Origin: Enterococcus dongliensis | GTDB taxonomy: Bacteria; Bacillota; Bacilli; Lactobacillales; Enterococcaceae | Assembly (NCBI RefSeq): GCF_005405225.1 | Contig: NZ_BJDQ01000001.1 | Location: forward strand, 124,001-188,000 | Direction: 5' to 3' | DNA length: 64,000 bases | Shown here: one piece after another, positions 34,377 through 46,040 of the stretch | How positions within the stretch are numbered: position 1 is the stretch's first letter | Layout of the letters: every line of letters begins with the position of its first letter | Made by a program: the position numbers and the translations under genes | Notes under the pieces: model-generated | Told to the model about the DNA's origin: nothing | The model's input: only the letters and a program-made list of their open reading frames with translations | The model's database searches: none

Positions 34377-35683
34377 AACTATCAGAGAAAATCATTCGCA
34401 TCGCGCTTGTTGCGTTGATCCTGCTCAGCCTCGTTTTGACTTACGCTATCTGGCTAAGTCCTACTTCTAAAACAGCCGATGTGAATACGAGCAAGCAAGC
34501 GGTGAAAAATGATCAAAATTATACAAAAGCTACGGATGCTTTTTTACCAATCCGAGGTGTTTGGCATGTAGCAGAAGGAATTTTTCAAACGAGCAGTGAG
34601 AATTTATTAGCAACGACGCAAGCGCGCCTAACTGAAGGAACGTATGGTCAACTTCATGAAGTTGCACAAAACGAAGCAGAGAGTAAAAAATATTATCATT
34701 TAGATAATGGTGTCGAATTAAATTATGAGGGCAGTTTTTCACTGGCTGAGTATGTAAAGGTCTTTGATATGCCAGTCAGTTTGAGTTCGTTAAAAGAAGC
34801 GGAAAAAATTGATTTTTCTCAGATTCAAGTTGATTTCTCTAAGAAAAAGCTGCGTTTTTTGAATTACAGTAAAGGCCTAGTATATGAAGCGACGATTTCG
34901 GCTGATTTTACCAGTCTGACTACAGTTTTTCAAAAAAATCAAGGACGCTATTTAGCAATGTCTGATGATGATCCGGGAGCGCCACGCGTATTACGTACCA
35001 AAGATCGAGTTCGTTTAAAAAAATATAGCTATATTTTGACGACACAGTCGTATTCGCTTTTCCGCAACGCATTCTTCCAGAATCCAGAACAAGCAAAAGG
35101 GGAAGAAGCCAGCGGGACACGTTCTTTTGTCAGCGGCCATGAAGAGCTTATGATGGATGAGCAAAAACGTCTTGTTACTTTTGCTGGTGAATTGCCAACG
35201 GACCTAACAAAAGAAAGTTCTTACAGTCAAAGCTTTAATTATGTTAGTCGTTTGGGAACAGCAGTTGGAAATTTACGTTACTTTGATCACCATGACGGAC
35301 AAATCAATTATCGAATTTTTGTCGAAGGTTATCCAGTTTTTAGCCATTCATCCAAAGGCAAGATGAGTGTCAAGATCGAACCCGCTTCAAACACAACATC
35401 ACCACAAGTTGAGATTGAGACCAGTATGGACACCGTTCAAGTACCGATACCGTCAGATGAAGAAGTTGAGCTGCCTAGTACATTGGAAGTTGAAAACAAT
35501 CTAGCAGCCGTAGGGATTGATCTTTCTAAGGTTCAAAATTATATCATCGGTTACATTTGGCAAGACATCGATGGCGTAAATAAATTAGTTGCATTGACTC
35601 CAGAATGGTTCGTCAAATATGAGAATGTTTGGTATCCGGCAGATCAGCTGATGCAAGGGAACCTAGAAACGGGGGCGAATTAA
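34373..35683 (+). CDS. walH: WalK regulator WalH (YycH)
   Basis: Single-pass membrane protein (436 aa) with a helix at about residues 6-25 and a large extracytoplasmic domain; with WalI it modulates WalK (inhibitory in Bacillus, activating in Staphylococcus). The sequence is only loosely conserved, as is usual for the family; identification rests on position, topology and length. ATG 34373 overlaps the walK stop in ATGA and follows GAGGAGG; the frame opens slightly earlier at a TTG. Confidence 0.88.
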   Translation: MKLSEKIIRIALVALILLSLVLTYAIWLSPTSKTADVNTSKQAVKNDQNYTKATDAFLPIRGVWHVAEGIFQTSSENLLATTQARLTEGTYGQLHEVAQNEAESKKYYHLDNGVELNYEGSFSLAEYVKVFDMPVSLSSLKEAEKIDFSQIQVDFSKKKLRFLNYSKGLVYEATISADFTSLTTVFQKNQGRYLAMSDDDPGAPRVLRTKDRVRLKKYSYILTTQSYSLFRNAFFQNPEQAKGEEASGTRSFVSGHEELMMDEQKRLVTFAGELPTDLTKESSYSQSFNYVSRLGTAVGNLRYFDHHDGQINYRIFVEGYPVFSHSSKGKMSVKIEPASNTTSPQVEIETSMDTVQVPIPSDEEVELPSTLEVENNLAAVGIDLSKVQNYIIGYIWQDIDGVNKLVALTPEWFVKYENVWYPADQLMQGNLETGAN

Positions 35684-36520
35684 TTGGATTTTAGAAAAAT
35701 CGAGTGGATTTTCCTTTTCGTTTTTATGGGATTGAATATTTTTCTTTTCAGTATTTACTGGAGTAATCAGCATGAGCAGAGTCTTGTCACAAATTCAAAC
35801 CAACGAGAAGATATTTTACGTCGTTTGGAAAATGATGAAATCACCATCAAAGATGATGTCTCTGAAGAGCATCGAGAAGGGTATTATCTAAGTGCGGAAC
35901 AAGACAATTTTGATTCGTTGCTAAATGAAGCGGGAAATCAAACGATTGCTCAAAATTCAAACATCTCAGATCGAGTGTTGACCAGTTATCCAAGTAGTCA
36001 GGTGACATTTGATTTAAAAAAGGCCACCAATAGTTTCAATCGTCTGATGAACGATAAAGAAATCATTATGGCAGGACAAGAATATACTTACTTGCCGGAT
36101 GTTTCTAAAAAAGATGAGGAATTGGGGAAAATTGTTGGTGCACAGAGTTATGAAGGTATTCCATTTATCGATGAGACCTCGCGAATAACGCTAGATATAG
36201 GAGACGGTGACCAAGTGACGAAATACACGCAGACACGTGTAAAAGAAATTGAACCACTCCGAGAAAAAATGGCACTCTATTCAGAAAAAGAAATTTTGAA
36301 TACTTTGTACATCAATAATAATATCCCTAGCAAGTCAACGATTACTAATATTTATCTTGGGTATTTCAAAACCCTTGAAGTGCGTGAAAAAAATGTTTAT
36401 GTCCCTGTGTGGTTTGTTAAGTTAAAGACTTCTGATAAGACGACGCAAATTGAAAAAGTCAATGCTTTAAACAACCAAGTGATCACGAATAATTTAGTTC
36501 CGAAGGTGGAAAATCCCTAA
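35684..36520 (+). CDS. walI: WalK regulator WalI (YycI)
   Basis: Single-pass membrane protein (278 aa): short cytoplasmic N-terminus MDFRKIEWIFL, helix about 8-27, then an outside domain related to that of WalH. It forms a complex with WalH and WalK at the septum (family knowledge). It starts with TTG at 35684, the base after the walH stop codon, with a GGGGG purine stretch upstream; start of the family is typically MDWxKIxxIF, which supports this choice. Confidence 0.9.
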   Translation: MDFRKIEWIFLFVFMGLNIFLFSIYWSNQHEQSLVTNSNQREDILRRLENDEITIKDDVSEEHREGYYLSAEQDNFDSLLNEAGNQTIAQNSNISDRVLTSYPSSQVTFDLKKATNSFNRLMNDKEIIMAGQEYTYLPDVSKKDEELGKIVGAQSYEGIPFIDETSRITLDIGDGDQVTKYTQTRVKEIEPLREKMALYSEKEILNTLYINNNIPSKSTITNIYLGYFKTLEVREKNVYVPVWFVKLKTSDKTTQIEKVNALNNQVITNNLVPKVENP

Positions 36521-36568
36521 AAAGGGTTGTATACTGAGAACAGTTTTAAAAGAGAGGACCAAGTGCTC

Positions 36569-37378
36569 ATGTTAGAAATGAATAATGCCTTCAATGTCAG
36601 CATTTTAGCTAGCGGAAGTACAGGAAATTCCTTGTACTTAGAAAGTCCGCAAAAAAGAATTTTAGTCGATGCTGGATTGAGTGGAAAAAAAATCACTTCG
36701 CTATTAGCAGAGGTCGATCGAAAACCTGAGGATCTAGATGCGATTTTAGTCACGCATGAACATCGGGATCATATCCATGGTGTAGGCGTGCTTGCAAGAA
36801 AATACAAATTACCAATCTATGCCAACGAAAAAACTTGGGAAGCGATGGCTCCTTTAATTGGAAAAGTTGATGTAGCACAGCAATATATTTTTGAAATGGG
36901 TAAAGTACTGACTTTTGGTGATTTAGATATTGAAAGTTTTGGCGTTTCTCACGATGCGGCAGCACCGCAGTTTTATCGTTTTTACAAAGATAGTCATTCT
37001 TTTGTGACGCTGACAGATACAGGTTATGCGAGTGAACATGTTAGAGGCGTGATCCGGGATGCAGATGCTTATTTAGTTGAGAGCAACCATGATTTAGAGA
37101 TGTTGCGAATGGGCGCCTATCCGTGGAGTTTGAAGCAGCGGATCTTAGGCGATCGAGGACATTTGTCTAATGATGACGGTGCATTAGTTATGACGGATAT
37201 TTTAGGAGATCGAACAAAACGTATTTATTTGGGACATTTAAGTAGAGAGAACAATATGAAAGAATTGGCACACATGACGATGGAAGAGACATTGACACGC
37301 TATGACCTTGGTGTGAACCATCAGTTTCAAATCTTTGATACAGATCCAGATAGTGCGACTGAATTGTTTGCGATCTAA
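36569..37378 (+). CDS. walJ: WalJ (YycJ/VicX) metallo-beta-lactamase-fold protein
   Basis: Cytoplasmic MBL-fold hydrolase (about 269 aa). It begins FNVSILASGSTGNSLYLE and has the metal motif THEHRDHIHG, LTDTGYAS and LGHLSRENN with further ligands. YycJ homologues are suggested to act as 5'-3' exonucleases in mismatch repair, in addition to the genetic link with WalRK. The start is ambiguous: GTG 36563 is 5 bases after GAGAGG, ATG 36569 is 11; ATG was taken. Last gene of the operon; no htrA follows. Confidence 0.9.
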   Translation: MLEMNNAFNVSILASGSTGNSLYLESPQKRILVDAGLSGKKITSLLAEVDRKPEDLDAILVTHEHRDHIHGVGVLARKYKLPIYANEKTWEAMAPLIGKVDVAQQYIFEMGKVLTFGDLDIESFGVSHDAAAPQFYRFYKDSHSFVTLTDTGYASEHVRGVIRDADAYLVESNHDLEMLRMGAYPWSLKQRILGDRGHLSNDDGALVMTDILGDRTKRIYLGHLSRENNMKELAHMTMEETLTRYDLGVNHQFQIFDTDPDSATELFAI

Positions 37379-37402
37379 AAAGATAAATAATTTATTAATG
37401 AT

Positions 37403-37438
37403 AAAAGGACTGTGGCCTAAAAAGGTCGCAGTCCTTTT
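37403..37438. terminator. Bidirectional terminator after walJ
   Basis: A 15-bp stem AAAAGGACTGTGGCC / GGTCGCAGTCCTTTT (G-U pairs inside), loop TAAAAA. It also faces the end of the convergent minus-strand gene. Confidence 0.8.
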
Positions 37439-37447
37439 ATTTAAAAA

Positions 37448-38068
37448 TCAATTGTATACACTAAAATGTTGATTTAAATGATGCGGCTCAATTACTTCAT
37501 CAATGATGGCGATAGCATAATCTGCCATGCTGATCTCGCTTTTTCCCGCAGCATTTTTTTGTAAGTGATCGTCACTGATTTGATAATGACCTGTACGAGT
37601 GCCAGCAGGAATAAAATCTGCGGCTGGACTTAGATATGTCCAATGCACGTTCTGTTCAGTTTTTAAGGCTAAAAATGCTTGGTACATATTATAAGCAGTC
37701 GGGTAATAATCTGCTTTTGGATCAGAGACATCGATCATGCGGTGACTTTCATCGACAAATAGAGAAGATGCTCCACCTACAACGATCAAACGAGTATCAG
37801 TTCCTTGTAAAAGCGTGCTGAGATGTTTCAAAGAGGTTTGGTGCAGCTCTTCTTGTCCCACCGGTGGGCGAAAGGCATCAATTACTGCATCAAAAGAAGC
37901 CAACTCTTCTTTTGTGAGATCAAATAAATCTTTGGCTATGACTGGTACTTTTACTGTTAATTTTTCTGGGTGACGCACGATAGCGGTGACGATTAGATCA
38001 CGTGTCAATGCCTCTTTTAAAATCAACGAGCCGGCGTGTCCAGTAGCGCCGATAATTGCTAGTTTCAT
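37448..38068 (-). CDS. NAD(P)-binding oxidoreductase (NmrA/YwnB-like)
   Basis: Small Rossmann-fold protein (206 aa) beginning MKLAIIGATGHAGSLILKEAL, with the GxxGxxG nucleotide-binding loop, AIVRHPEKL, and a VVGGASSLFVD segment as in the atypical short-chain reductases called NAD(P)H-binding or NmrA-like. The catalytic YxxxK of classical SDRs is not evident. The substrate is unknown; stress or quinone reduction roles have been suggested for relatives. AGGAGG is 7 bases before the ATG. Confidence 0.8.
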   Translation of the reverse strand: MKLAIIGATGHAGSLILKEALTRDLIVTAIVRHPEKLTVKVPVIAKDLFDLTKEELASFDAVIDAFRPPVGQEELHQTSLKHLSTLLQGTDTRLIVVGGASSLFVDESHRMIDVSDPKADYYPTAYNMYQAFLALKTEQNVHWTYLSPAADFIPAGTRTGHYQISDDHLQKNAAGKSEISMADYAIAIIDEVIEPHHLNQHFSVYN

Positions 38069-38190
38069 AAAAGAACCTCCTTTGATTGTTACTTAGTTTT
38101 GTTAAATGATGTCGTTTCTCAGACTGCTGAGTACACTTAGTCTAAGGAGTTTCTTTTAAAAAGGCAAAGGATTAGTATTGGATTTTTTTA

Positions 38191-38832
38191 TTATCTTTGC
38201 AAGGCTAATTGGGTTAAAACGACTAGCAGATTCATTCCTACATGGGTAATCATTGAAGTCCAGATACGCCCACTGTAATGATACATCCCGCAAAATAAAA
38301 ATCCTAGACCAGCATACAATAGGTAATGCCCATCGTTATGAGCAAGAGCGAACAATACTGAACTTAAAAGTGCGGGAATGAAGAAACCTAATTTGCCTTC
38401 TAATGAACCAAAAATAGCCCGTCGGAAGACGAATTCTTCCATGATTGGCCCAGCGATCGTAGTAGCTAAAATAAAAATCATATTCTCTTTGATCAATTGG
38501 ACGATAGTTTGCGTATTTTGTGAAGAAACCGTTTGGCCTAAAAAACGTTGTTCGACTTGTAAAATAGCCATTTGTACTAATAGGGAGACAGGTATTCCAA
38601 TAATTCCAATCAAAAATGCGATCAATAGATTTTTCTGGCGTGTTTCTAAGTTGAATAGCTGTGACTTAAAGCGATAGAAAATCATTAAAACAGCACCGAA
38701 AAAATACGCAAATGTCGTCAATTGAATAATTTGAGCAGAAGATACTTGAAAGACGCGTTGAAAGATGACAGGTGAAAATAAAACGAGCCCATAAGTAAAA
38801 ATTGTAATAAAACTATATTTTTTTTTAGTCAT
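38191..38832 (-). CDS. CPBP family intramembrane metalloprotease
   Basis: Membrane protein of 213 aa with about six to seven hydrophobic helices. CPBP/Abi motifs are present: motif 1 EEFVFRR (EExxxR), motif 2 FALAHN with His, motif 3 HVGMNLL. This fold is shared with Rce1 protease; members act in bacteriocin self-immunity, prenyl-protein or signal processing. No bacteriocin gene is nearby, so the substrate is unknown. AAAGGA precedes the ATG. Confidence 0.85.
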   Translation of the reverse strand: MTKKKYSFITIFTYGLVLFSPVIFQRVFQVSSAQIIQLTTFAYFFGAVLMIFYRFKSQLFNLETRQKNLLIAFLIGIIGIPVSLLVQMAILQVEQRFLGQTVSSQNTQTIVQLIKENMIFILATTIAGPIMEEFVFRRAIFGSLEGKLGFFIPALLSSVLFALAHNDGHYLLYAGLGFLFCGMYHYSGRIWTSMITHVGMNLLVVLTQLALQR

Positions 38833-38924
38833 TCGTTTTCCTTTCTAAATATGTACTATTTTAAGTATATCATAATATCTTTCATCCCTTAGCAGGAGAA
38901 AATTCAAAAATACAAACGAAGGAC

Positions 38925-38952
38925 TTGCAAAAAGGAACAGAAATGGTATCAT
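38925..38952 (+). promoter_or_regulatory. groESL promoter
   Basis: TTGCAA at 38925-38930, a 16-bp spacer ending in TGG, TATCAT at 38947-38952 (extended -10). Confidence 0.75.
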
Positions 38953-38964
38953 AAGAAATGTGAG

Positions 38965-38991
38965 TTAGCACTCTTATCTGTAGAGTGCTAA
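38965..38991. promoter_or_regulatory. CIRCE operator (HrcA site)
   Basis: TTAGCACTC, nine bases, GAGTGCTAA: an exact match to the CIRCE consensus. It lies at the groESL start of transcription, where HrcA represses until heat stress. Confidence 0.97.
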
Positions 38992-39028
38992 TGATTTGAA
39001 AAATCATTACTAGTTGGAGGGATTTATC

Positions 39029-39313
39029 GTGTTAAAACCATTAGGTGATCGTGTCGTTCTTGAAGTCACTGAAGAAGAAGAAAAAACAGTTGGAGGCCTA
39101 GTCTTAGCTTCTGCGGCTAAAGAAAAACCACAAACCGCTAAAGTTGTAGCTGTTGGTGAAGGGAATGTACTGGAAAATGGTCAAAAAAGTCCAATGCCAG
39201 TAGCTGTTGGTGATATGGTAATGTTTGAAAAATACTCAGGTACAGAAGTAAAATATGACGGCAGTGAATACTTGATTATCGCTGCAAAAGATATTATGGC
39301 AATTGTCGAATAA
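39029..39313 (+). CDS. groES: Co-chaperonin GroES
   Basis: Lid of the GroEL folding chamber (94 aa, canonical length). [13 protein letters not shown] at the N-terminus, mobile loop [15 protein letters not shown], and the C-terminal [15 protein letters not shown] are standard. The start is GTG 39029, 8 bases after TTGGAGGG; a longer frame from TTG 39014 would translate the ribosome site. CIRCE-controlled with groEL. Confidence 0.97.
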   Translation: MLKPLGDRVVLEVTEEEEKTVGGLVLASAAKEKPQTAKVVAVGEGNVLENGQKSPMPVAVGDMVMFEKYSGTEVKYDGSEYLIIAAKDIMAIVE

Positions 39314-39324
39314 AAAATTAATGA

Positions 39325-40965
<1,641 letters not shown>

Positions 40966-41002
40966 ACGACCATCAATTAAAAAATTACTTTTAGATAACT
41001 AC

Positions 41003-41035
41003 AACGCTGTGACCTTTTTGTGTCACAGCGTTTTT
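41003..41035 (+). terminator. groESL terminator
   Basis: A 10-bp stem ACGCTGTGAC / GTCACAGCGT with loop CTTTTTGT, then TTTT. Confidence 0.88.
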
Positions 41036-41113
41036 ATTTTAGCCATCTGTCTCAGGATTTTTTTCATTTTTTATAAAATTATTCTATTCATAGAAAAAAA
41101 TAACTGTTTATTA

Positions 41114-41122
41114 TGGTAAAAT
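41114..41122 (+). promoter_or_regulatory. Extended -10 promoter of the DUF1827-like gene
   Basis: TGG followed by TAAAAT (41117-41122), about 64 bases before the ATG; no clear -35 box. Confidence 0.45.
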
Positions 41123-41185
41123 AATCAATGTAATGAAAATAAATTATTCATGTAGATTAAAATATAGAAAGATAGGAGAATGTGA

Positions 41186-41542
41186 ATGAAATTAATTGAG
41201 ACCCCTTTAAATAGTAATGTTAACTTAGAGACGTTATATCCTAATTTAACGAGATACTTTTTTGATAAGCGTCAAGCTGTGAAGTTGCTTAAACTCTACG
41301 CTTATGATCGTACAAAAATTATTTATGTTGATCGTTTTGACACGATTGACTTGTTATTGTTAAATCGCCAACGAAAAATCAGCCATCAAGAAGTAGAAAC
41401 GATTATCCATCGTTTACTAAAGGTTGAGCGAAAAGATGTGCTTGTAAATGTCGGCTATAAAAAACAAATTTTAGAAGCTGGATTGCGTCCGAAAGAATCC
41501 TATAAAGATATCATTGCTGTAGAATACAGACTTCCCAAATAA
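41186..41542 (+). CDS. Small conserved protein, DUF1827-like
   Basis: A 118-residue soluble basic protein. ATAGGAG precedes the ATG. Segments such as LYPNLTRYFFDKRQAVKLL, RTKIIYVDRFDTIDLLLLNR and KESYKDIIAVEY suggest a small alpha/beta fold resembling DUF1827 proteins of Lactobacillales; I am not certain of the family. No catalytic motif, signal peptide or membrane helix is visible. It is monocistronic with its own promoter and terminator. Confidence 0.65.
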   Translation: MKLIETPLNSNVNLETLYPNLTRYFFDKRQAVKLLKLYAYDRTKIIYVDRFDTIDLLLLNRQRKISHQEVETIIHRLLKVERKDVLVNVGYKKQILEAGLRPKESYKDIIAVEYRLPK

Positions 41543-41600
41543 AAAGATGTCGTATGAGAGGATTCATCGCTAAATACAAGTAAAGAAGCTGATTCTTTTC

Positions 41601-41636
41601 AAGAGCTGTAACGGATACCCGTTACAGCTCTTTTTG
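41601..41636 (+). terminator. Terminator after the DUF1827-like gene
   Basis: A 14-bp stem AAGAGCTGTAACGG / CCGTTACAGCTCTT with a short loop, then a T-run. Confidence 0.88.
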
Positions 41637-41711
41637 CAGGACAGTTAATTTTTTATGATAAAAATTTCTCACAGCTGTTAGTCAGCTAAAACTACTCACT
41701 TAAAGCCGTTA

Positions 41712-41720
41712 TGATATAAT
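41712..41720 (+). promoter_or_regulatory. Extended -10 promoter of pncB-nadE
   Basis: TGA followed by consensus TATAAT (41715-41720); the -35 region is poor. Confidence 0.6.
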
Positions 41721-41765
41721 GAATAAAATAGTTTTAATTACTAAAAACAAATGAGGAGCATGACT

Positions 41766-43238
41766 ATGAAAAAGTTGTACAAAGATGACAGTTTGACACT
41801 TCATACGGACCTTTATCAAATCAATATGATGAAAACTTATTGGGAGACTGGTCGAGCAGACCTTCAGGCTGTGTTTGAGTGTTATTTCCGTAATATGCCT
41901 TTTGATAATGGCTATGTCATCTTTGCTGGTCTGGAACGACTTGTAAATTATTTGGAAGAGTTGACTTTTAGTGAAAGTGATTTGGCTTATTTAACAGAAG
42001 TCGAAAAGTACCCATCAGATTTTATTGATTATTTACGAGATTTCAAATTTACTTGTACCGTTCGTTCAGCGGTGGAAGGTGAATTGGTCTTTAATAACGA
42101 GCCGATTATTCAGGTGGAAGGGCCGTTGTTACAATGTCAATTGGTCGAAACAGCACTTTTGAATATTGTAAATTTCCAAACATTGATTGCAACAAAAGCT
42201 TCCCGTATCAAATCAGTAATCGGAAATGATCCGTTATTAGAATTTGGAACACGGCGCGCACAAGAAATGGATGCTGCTTTATGGGGAACACGAGCCGCTT
42301 ATATTGGAGGCGCAGATGCGACAAGTAATGTACGTGCAGGAAAAATTTTTGGTATCCCAGATAGCGGAACACACGCTCATTCATTGATCCAATCTTATGG
42401 CAATGACTATGATGGGTTTAAGGCTTATGCTCAAACGCACCGTGATTGTGTCTTTTTAGTGGATACGTATGACACGATTAAATCTGGTGTACCAAATGCA
42501 ATCAAAGTAGCTAAAGAAATGGGTGATAAGATCAATTTCTTAGGTGTACGGATTGACAGCGGTGACATGGCCTATATTTCTAAACGAGTGCGTCAGCAAT
42601 TAGATGAAGCGGGTTTTCCGGAAGCGAAAATCTATGCGTCAAATGATTTAGATGAGAGTACGATTCAAAACTTGAAGATGCAACACGCAAAGATTGATGT
42701 TTGGGGTGTTGGGACAAAATTGATTACGGCGTATGATCAACCAGCGCTTGGTGCAGTCTTTAAATTGGTTTCAATCGAAAATGAACAAGGAGAAATGGTC
42801 GATACAATCAAACTTTCGAGTAACGCAGAAAAAGTTACGACTCCTGGCAAAAAACAAGTCTGGCGTATTACACGAAACTCAGATGGCAAATCAGAAGGAG
42901 ACTATGTGACCTTATGGAGTGAAGATCCGCGTAAAGAAAAAGAAATCTTCATGTTCCATCCAGTCTATCCATACATCAACAAAACCGTGAAAAATTTTGA
43001 AGCACGCCCGATTTTACAAGATATTTTTGTGAAAGGGGAACGAATCTATGAATTGCCGGATTTAGAAACAATCAAGCAATTTGCTAAAGACCGATTAGAT
43101 TCATTATGGGAAGAATACAAACGAGGACTTAATCCACAAAAATATCCAGTCGATCTTTCTACAGAATGCTGGACCCATAAAAATAATATTATGGATCAAG
43201 TGCGCAAATCTGTGATGAAAACAGAGCAAGACGATTAA
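41766..43238 (+). CDS. pncB: Nicotinate phosphoribosyltransferase
   Basis: Makes nicotinate mononucleotide from nicotinate and PRPP, the entry step of NAD salvage (490 aa). Early motif [40 protein letters not shown], the catalytic-His region [12 protein letters not shown], and IRIDSGD-type [10 protein letters not shown] are present. Starts at 41751, 41760 and 41766 are all in frame; ATG 41766 has a 7-base spacing from GAGGAG. nadE follows, making a two-gene salvage operon. Confidence 0.95.
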   Translation: MKKLYKDDSLTLHTDLYQINMMKTYWETGRADLQAVFECYFRNMPFDNGYVIFAGLERLVNYLEELTFSESDLAYLTEVEKYPSDFIDYLRDFKFTCTVRSAVEGELVFNNEPIIQVEGPLLQCQLVETALLNIVNFQTLIATKASRIKSVIGNDPLLEFGTRRAQEMDAALWGTRAAYIGGADATSNVRAGKIFGIPDSGTHAHSLIQSYGNDYDGFKAYAQTHRDCVFLVDTYDTIKSGVPNAIKVAKEMGDKINFLGVRIDSGDMAYISKRVRQQLDEAGFPEAKIYASNDLDESTIQNLKMQHAKIDVWGVGTKLITAYDQPALGAVFKLVSIENEQGEMVDTIKLSSNAEKVTTPGKKQVWRITRNSDGKSEGDYVTLWSEDPRKEKEIFMFHPVYPYINKTVKNFEARPILQDIFVKGERIYELPDLETIKQFAKDRLDSLWEEYKRGLNPQKYPVDLSTECWTHKNNIMDQVRKSVMKTEQDD

Positions 43239-43254
43239 AGGAGTAGATTTGTTA

Positions 43255-44079
43255 ATGACGTTGCAAGAAGAGATCATCAAACAATTAGGAACAAAACCAA
43301 CAATCAATCCGCAAGAAGAGATCCGTAAGAGTATCACTTTTTTAAAGGACTATCTTAAGAAATATCCTTTTTTGAAAACATTTGTCTTAGGAATCAGCGG
43401 GGGACAAGATTCTACATTGGCTGGTCGGCTAGCACAACTTACAATGGAAGAAATGCGGCAAGAGACAGGAGATCTGGATTATAAATTCATTGCAGTGCGC
43501 CTGCCTTATGGTGCACAGGCAGATGAAGCAGATGCCAAACGAGCATTGACCTTCATCCGACCAGATAGTAGTTTGAGTGTGAATATCAAAGGTGCAGTAG
43601 ATGCGCAAGTTTCTGCACTAGAAGCAGCCGGTGTTATGATCAGTGATTTCAATAAAGGCAACATCAAAGCTCGCCAACGAATGATTACACAATACGGCAT
43701 TGCAGGGGATAATCACGGGGCAGTTATTGGAACGGATCATGCGGCTGAGAATATCACCGGCTTTTTTACTAAATTTGGTGATGGCGGTGCGGATATTGTT
43801 CCATTGTTTCGTTTGAATAAACGGCAAGGAAAACTGTTACTAAAAGAATTAGGAGCAGAAGAAGCACTGTATTTAAAAATCCCAACAGCAGATTTAGAAG
43901 ACGGTAAGCCGTTAATTGCCGATGAAGTCGCTTTAGGTGTGACATATGACGACATTGATGATTATTTAGAAGGCAAGCAGATCAGTGAAAAAGCACAAGC
44001 AACGATCGAAACTTGGTGGCATAAGACCCAGCATAAGCGTCATCTGCCAATTACGATTTTTGATGATTTTTGGAAATAA
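43255..44079 (+). CDS. nadE: Ammonia-dependent NAD+ synthetase
   Basis: Converts deamido-NAD to NAD with ammonia and ATP (274 aa, E. coli-like short form without a glutaminase domain). PP-loop [33 protein letters not shown] and the P2-like [19 protein letters not shown] regions are typical. A TTG at 43249 is an alternative start (5 bases from AAAGGAG); ATG 43255 (MTLQEEI) was preferred by similarity to usual N-termini. It follows pncB by 16 bases. Confidence 0.95.
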   Translation: MTLQEEIIKQLGTKPTINPQEEIRKSITFLKDYLKKYPFLKTFVLGISGGQDSTLAGRLAQLTMEEMRQETGDLDYKFIAVRLPYGAQADEADAKRALTFIRPDSSLSVNIKGAVDAQVSALEAAGVMISDFNKGNIKARQRMITQYGIAGDNHGAVIGTDHAAENITGFFTKFGDGGADIVPLFRLNKRQGKLLLKELGAEEALYLKIPTADLEDGKPLIADEVALGVTYDDIDDYLEGKQISEKAQATIETWWHKTQHKRHLPITIFDDFWK

Positions 44080-44081
44080 AA

Positions 44082-44118
44082 AAAGTTGTGGCAGTCAGCT
44101 GTCACAACTTTTTTTTTG
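44082..44118 (+). terminator. pncB-nadE terminator
   Basis: A 10-bp stem AAGTTGTGGC / GTCACAACTT (one G-U pair) and a run of nine T. Confidence 0.88.
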
Positions 44119-44218
44119 CGTAAGGCTCAATCAGTCAATACTTGAGTGATTTTGGCATTCTTTACTTTCAGCTGTTTTCTCGCTAAAATATTTAAGAGTT
44201 CACAGATGGGAGACAGTT

Positions 44219-46018
44219 ATGCAAAAATTTTACAAATTCCCTTGGCGCCAAGTGCTAAAGTTTATCGGCGTATTAGGATTGATCATCGTTTCAAATCTCT
44301 TTTTTCAACTGATGCAAAATGATTTTTCTTTTGATTTAGCAGTTAAATTTGCCTTTTCATGGCATACACAAAAATTTTTCTTAGGTTGCTTCGTCTTGCT
44401 TGTCTTTTTTGGCTGGCTTAGTAGTCTATTAGGATCATTGAGAATCGGGGTACTGGCATATTTGTTAGTAGTGCTTGGGATTGGCAGTGCTAATTTTTTA
44501 AAAATGAATTATCGCATGGAGCCAATTTATCCCGATGACCTAAAAATGATCACCGAATTTGGCATGATCCGTGATATGGTAGGTCTGCCTATTTTTCTCC
44601 TATTTTTATTGCTTTTGGCAGCAGCAATTTTTCTGCTTATTTTTAGTTGGAAGCAAAGTGTGAATTTAGAAAAAAAACAACAATGGCTTCGAATAGCTTG
44701 TTTTGTGCTAACCAGCAGTTTGCTTGTTTATATTGGGAGCTTCAATCAACAAAACAACTTATTGCGTAAGGCTTATGATAAAACCGCTTTGTGGATTCCT
44801 TATAGTCAAAAAATGAACTATTATAATACCGGCTTTATCGGCGGTTTTTTATACAACTTGCCTGTCGAAGCGATGGAAAAACCAAAAGGGTATTCTGAAG
44901 AGACTGTCAAAAAAATAGTGAAGAAATACCAAGTGTCCTCAAAGAAAACAACTGAAAAACCCAATATTATTTATATCATGAGTGAAAGTTTTTCTGATCC
45001 TAGTCGTTTGAATGGACTGGAGATTTTAGGCGGCGATCCATTACAAGCCTATCGCTCCGTGGCTGATAAAACATACAGCGGACAAATGTTGTCGCAAAAC
45101 TATGGTGGAGGCACAGCCAATATCGAGTTTGAGGCGTTGACCGGTTTTTCAATGGAACTTTTCAATGCTCAAATGACGACGCCGTACACGATGCTAGTTC
45201 CAGAGTTCTCTTCGTTTCCTTCGCTAGTAGAAACATTGAAAAAACGCGGCTATGAAACAACGGCAATCCATCCGTATAATACTTCGATGTATAAAAGAAA
45301 GGATGTTTATCGGACATTTGGCTTTGATCATTTTTTAGATGAACAAACGATGAAACATAAGAAGAAACTTGAGAACAATCCATATATTTCTGATGAAGCA
45401 GCCTACAGAGAAGTTTTTGATCAATTGAAGAATAAACAGCCGCAATTTTTACATTTAGTGACGATGCAGACACACATGCCTTATGAAAATAAATACTCAG
45501 ACGTGTCTTATACAGCTAAAGGAGATTCTTCGCTGGCAGTGAAAAATTATTTGCAAGATATTGCCTACAGCAGTGAGGCTTTGAATAATTTTTTGAAAAA
45601 ATTGGATCAATTGCCTAAACGAACATTGGTCGTTTTCTGGGGGGATCATTTGCCGGGAATCTATTCTGATACGATCCAAGCTGCCAATCAAGGGCCTTTA
45701 TTGCATGAGACTGAATTTTTAATGTATGATAATCGTCATGAATTGGCTCAGCAGCAAGTAACAACAAGTCCTTTTTATTTTGCAGCAGATTTATTCCATC
45801 AAGGCAACTTACCGCTGACGGGATTTCAAAATTTATTACTTGCGTTACAAAAAGAATGGCCGGCTTTTGAAAAAGAAATGTATTATCAAAGTGGAAAATG
45901 GTTCAAAGAAGCACCAGTGAATAAAGCGCAGGAAGAAATCTATCAAAACTATCAAATGATTCAGTATGATATTACAACAGGCGAGCAATATAGTTTGCAG
46001 GAAAACTTTTTTGAATAA
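44219..46018 (+). CDS. LtaS-family phosphoglycerol/phosphoethanolamine transferase
   Basis: Polytopic membrane enzyme with an outside sulfatase-fold domain (599 aa). Five N-terminal helices lie within residues about 12-190; the catalytic domain runs about 245-530. Candidate nucleophile is Thr299 in YGGGTANIEFEALTG; metal ligands are in IIYIMSESFSDPS and FWGDHLPGIY, and MQTHMPYENKY is a family motif. These support lipoteichoic acid synthase-like activity (polyglycerol-phosphate polymerisation or glycerol-phosphate decoration), but enterococci carry several paralogues and the exact product is uncertain. It precedes a TtcA-family gene by 22 bases, likely one transcript. Confidence 0.85.
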   Translation: MQKFYKFPWRQVLKFIGVLGLIIVSNLFFQLMQNDFSFDLAVKFAFSWHTQKFFLGCFVLLVFFGWLSSLLGSLRIGVLAYLLVVLGIGSANFLKMNYRMEPIYPDDLKMITEFGMIRDMVGLPIFLLFLLLLAAAIFLLIFSWKQSVNLEKKQQWLRIACFVLTSSLLVYIGSFNQQNNLLRKAYDKTALWIPYSQKMNYYNTGFIGGFLYNLPVEAMEKPKGYSEETVKKIVKKYQVSSKKTTEKPNIIYIMSESFSDPSRLNGLEILGGDPLQAYRSVADKTYSGQMLSQNYGGGTANIEFEALTGFSMELFNAQMTTPYTMLVPEFSSFPSLVETLKKRGYETTAIHPYNTSMYKRKDVYRTFGFDHFLDEQTMKHKKKLENNPYISDEAAYREVFDQLKNKQPQFLHLVTMQTHMPYENKYSDVSYTAKGDSSLAVKNYLQDIAYSSEALNNFLKKLDQLPKRTLVVFWGDHLPGIYSDTIQAANQGPLLHETEFLMYDNRHELAQQQVTTSPFYFAADLFHQGNLPLTGFQNLLLALQKEWPAFEKEMYYQSGKWFKEAPVNKAQEEIYQNYQMIQYDITTGEQYSLQENFFE

Positions 46019-46040
46019 TTAAATGAAAGGAGCAAGTAGA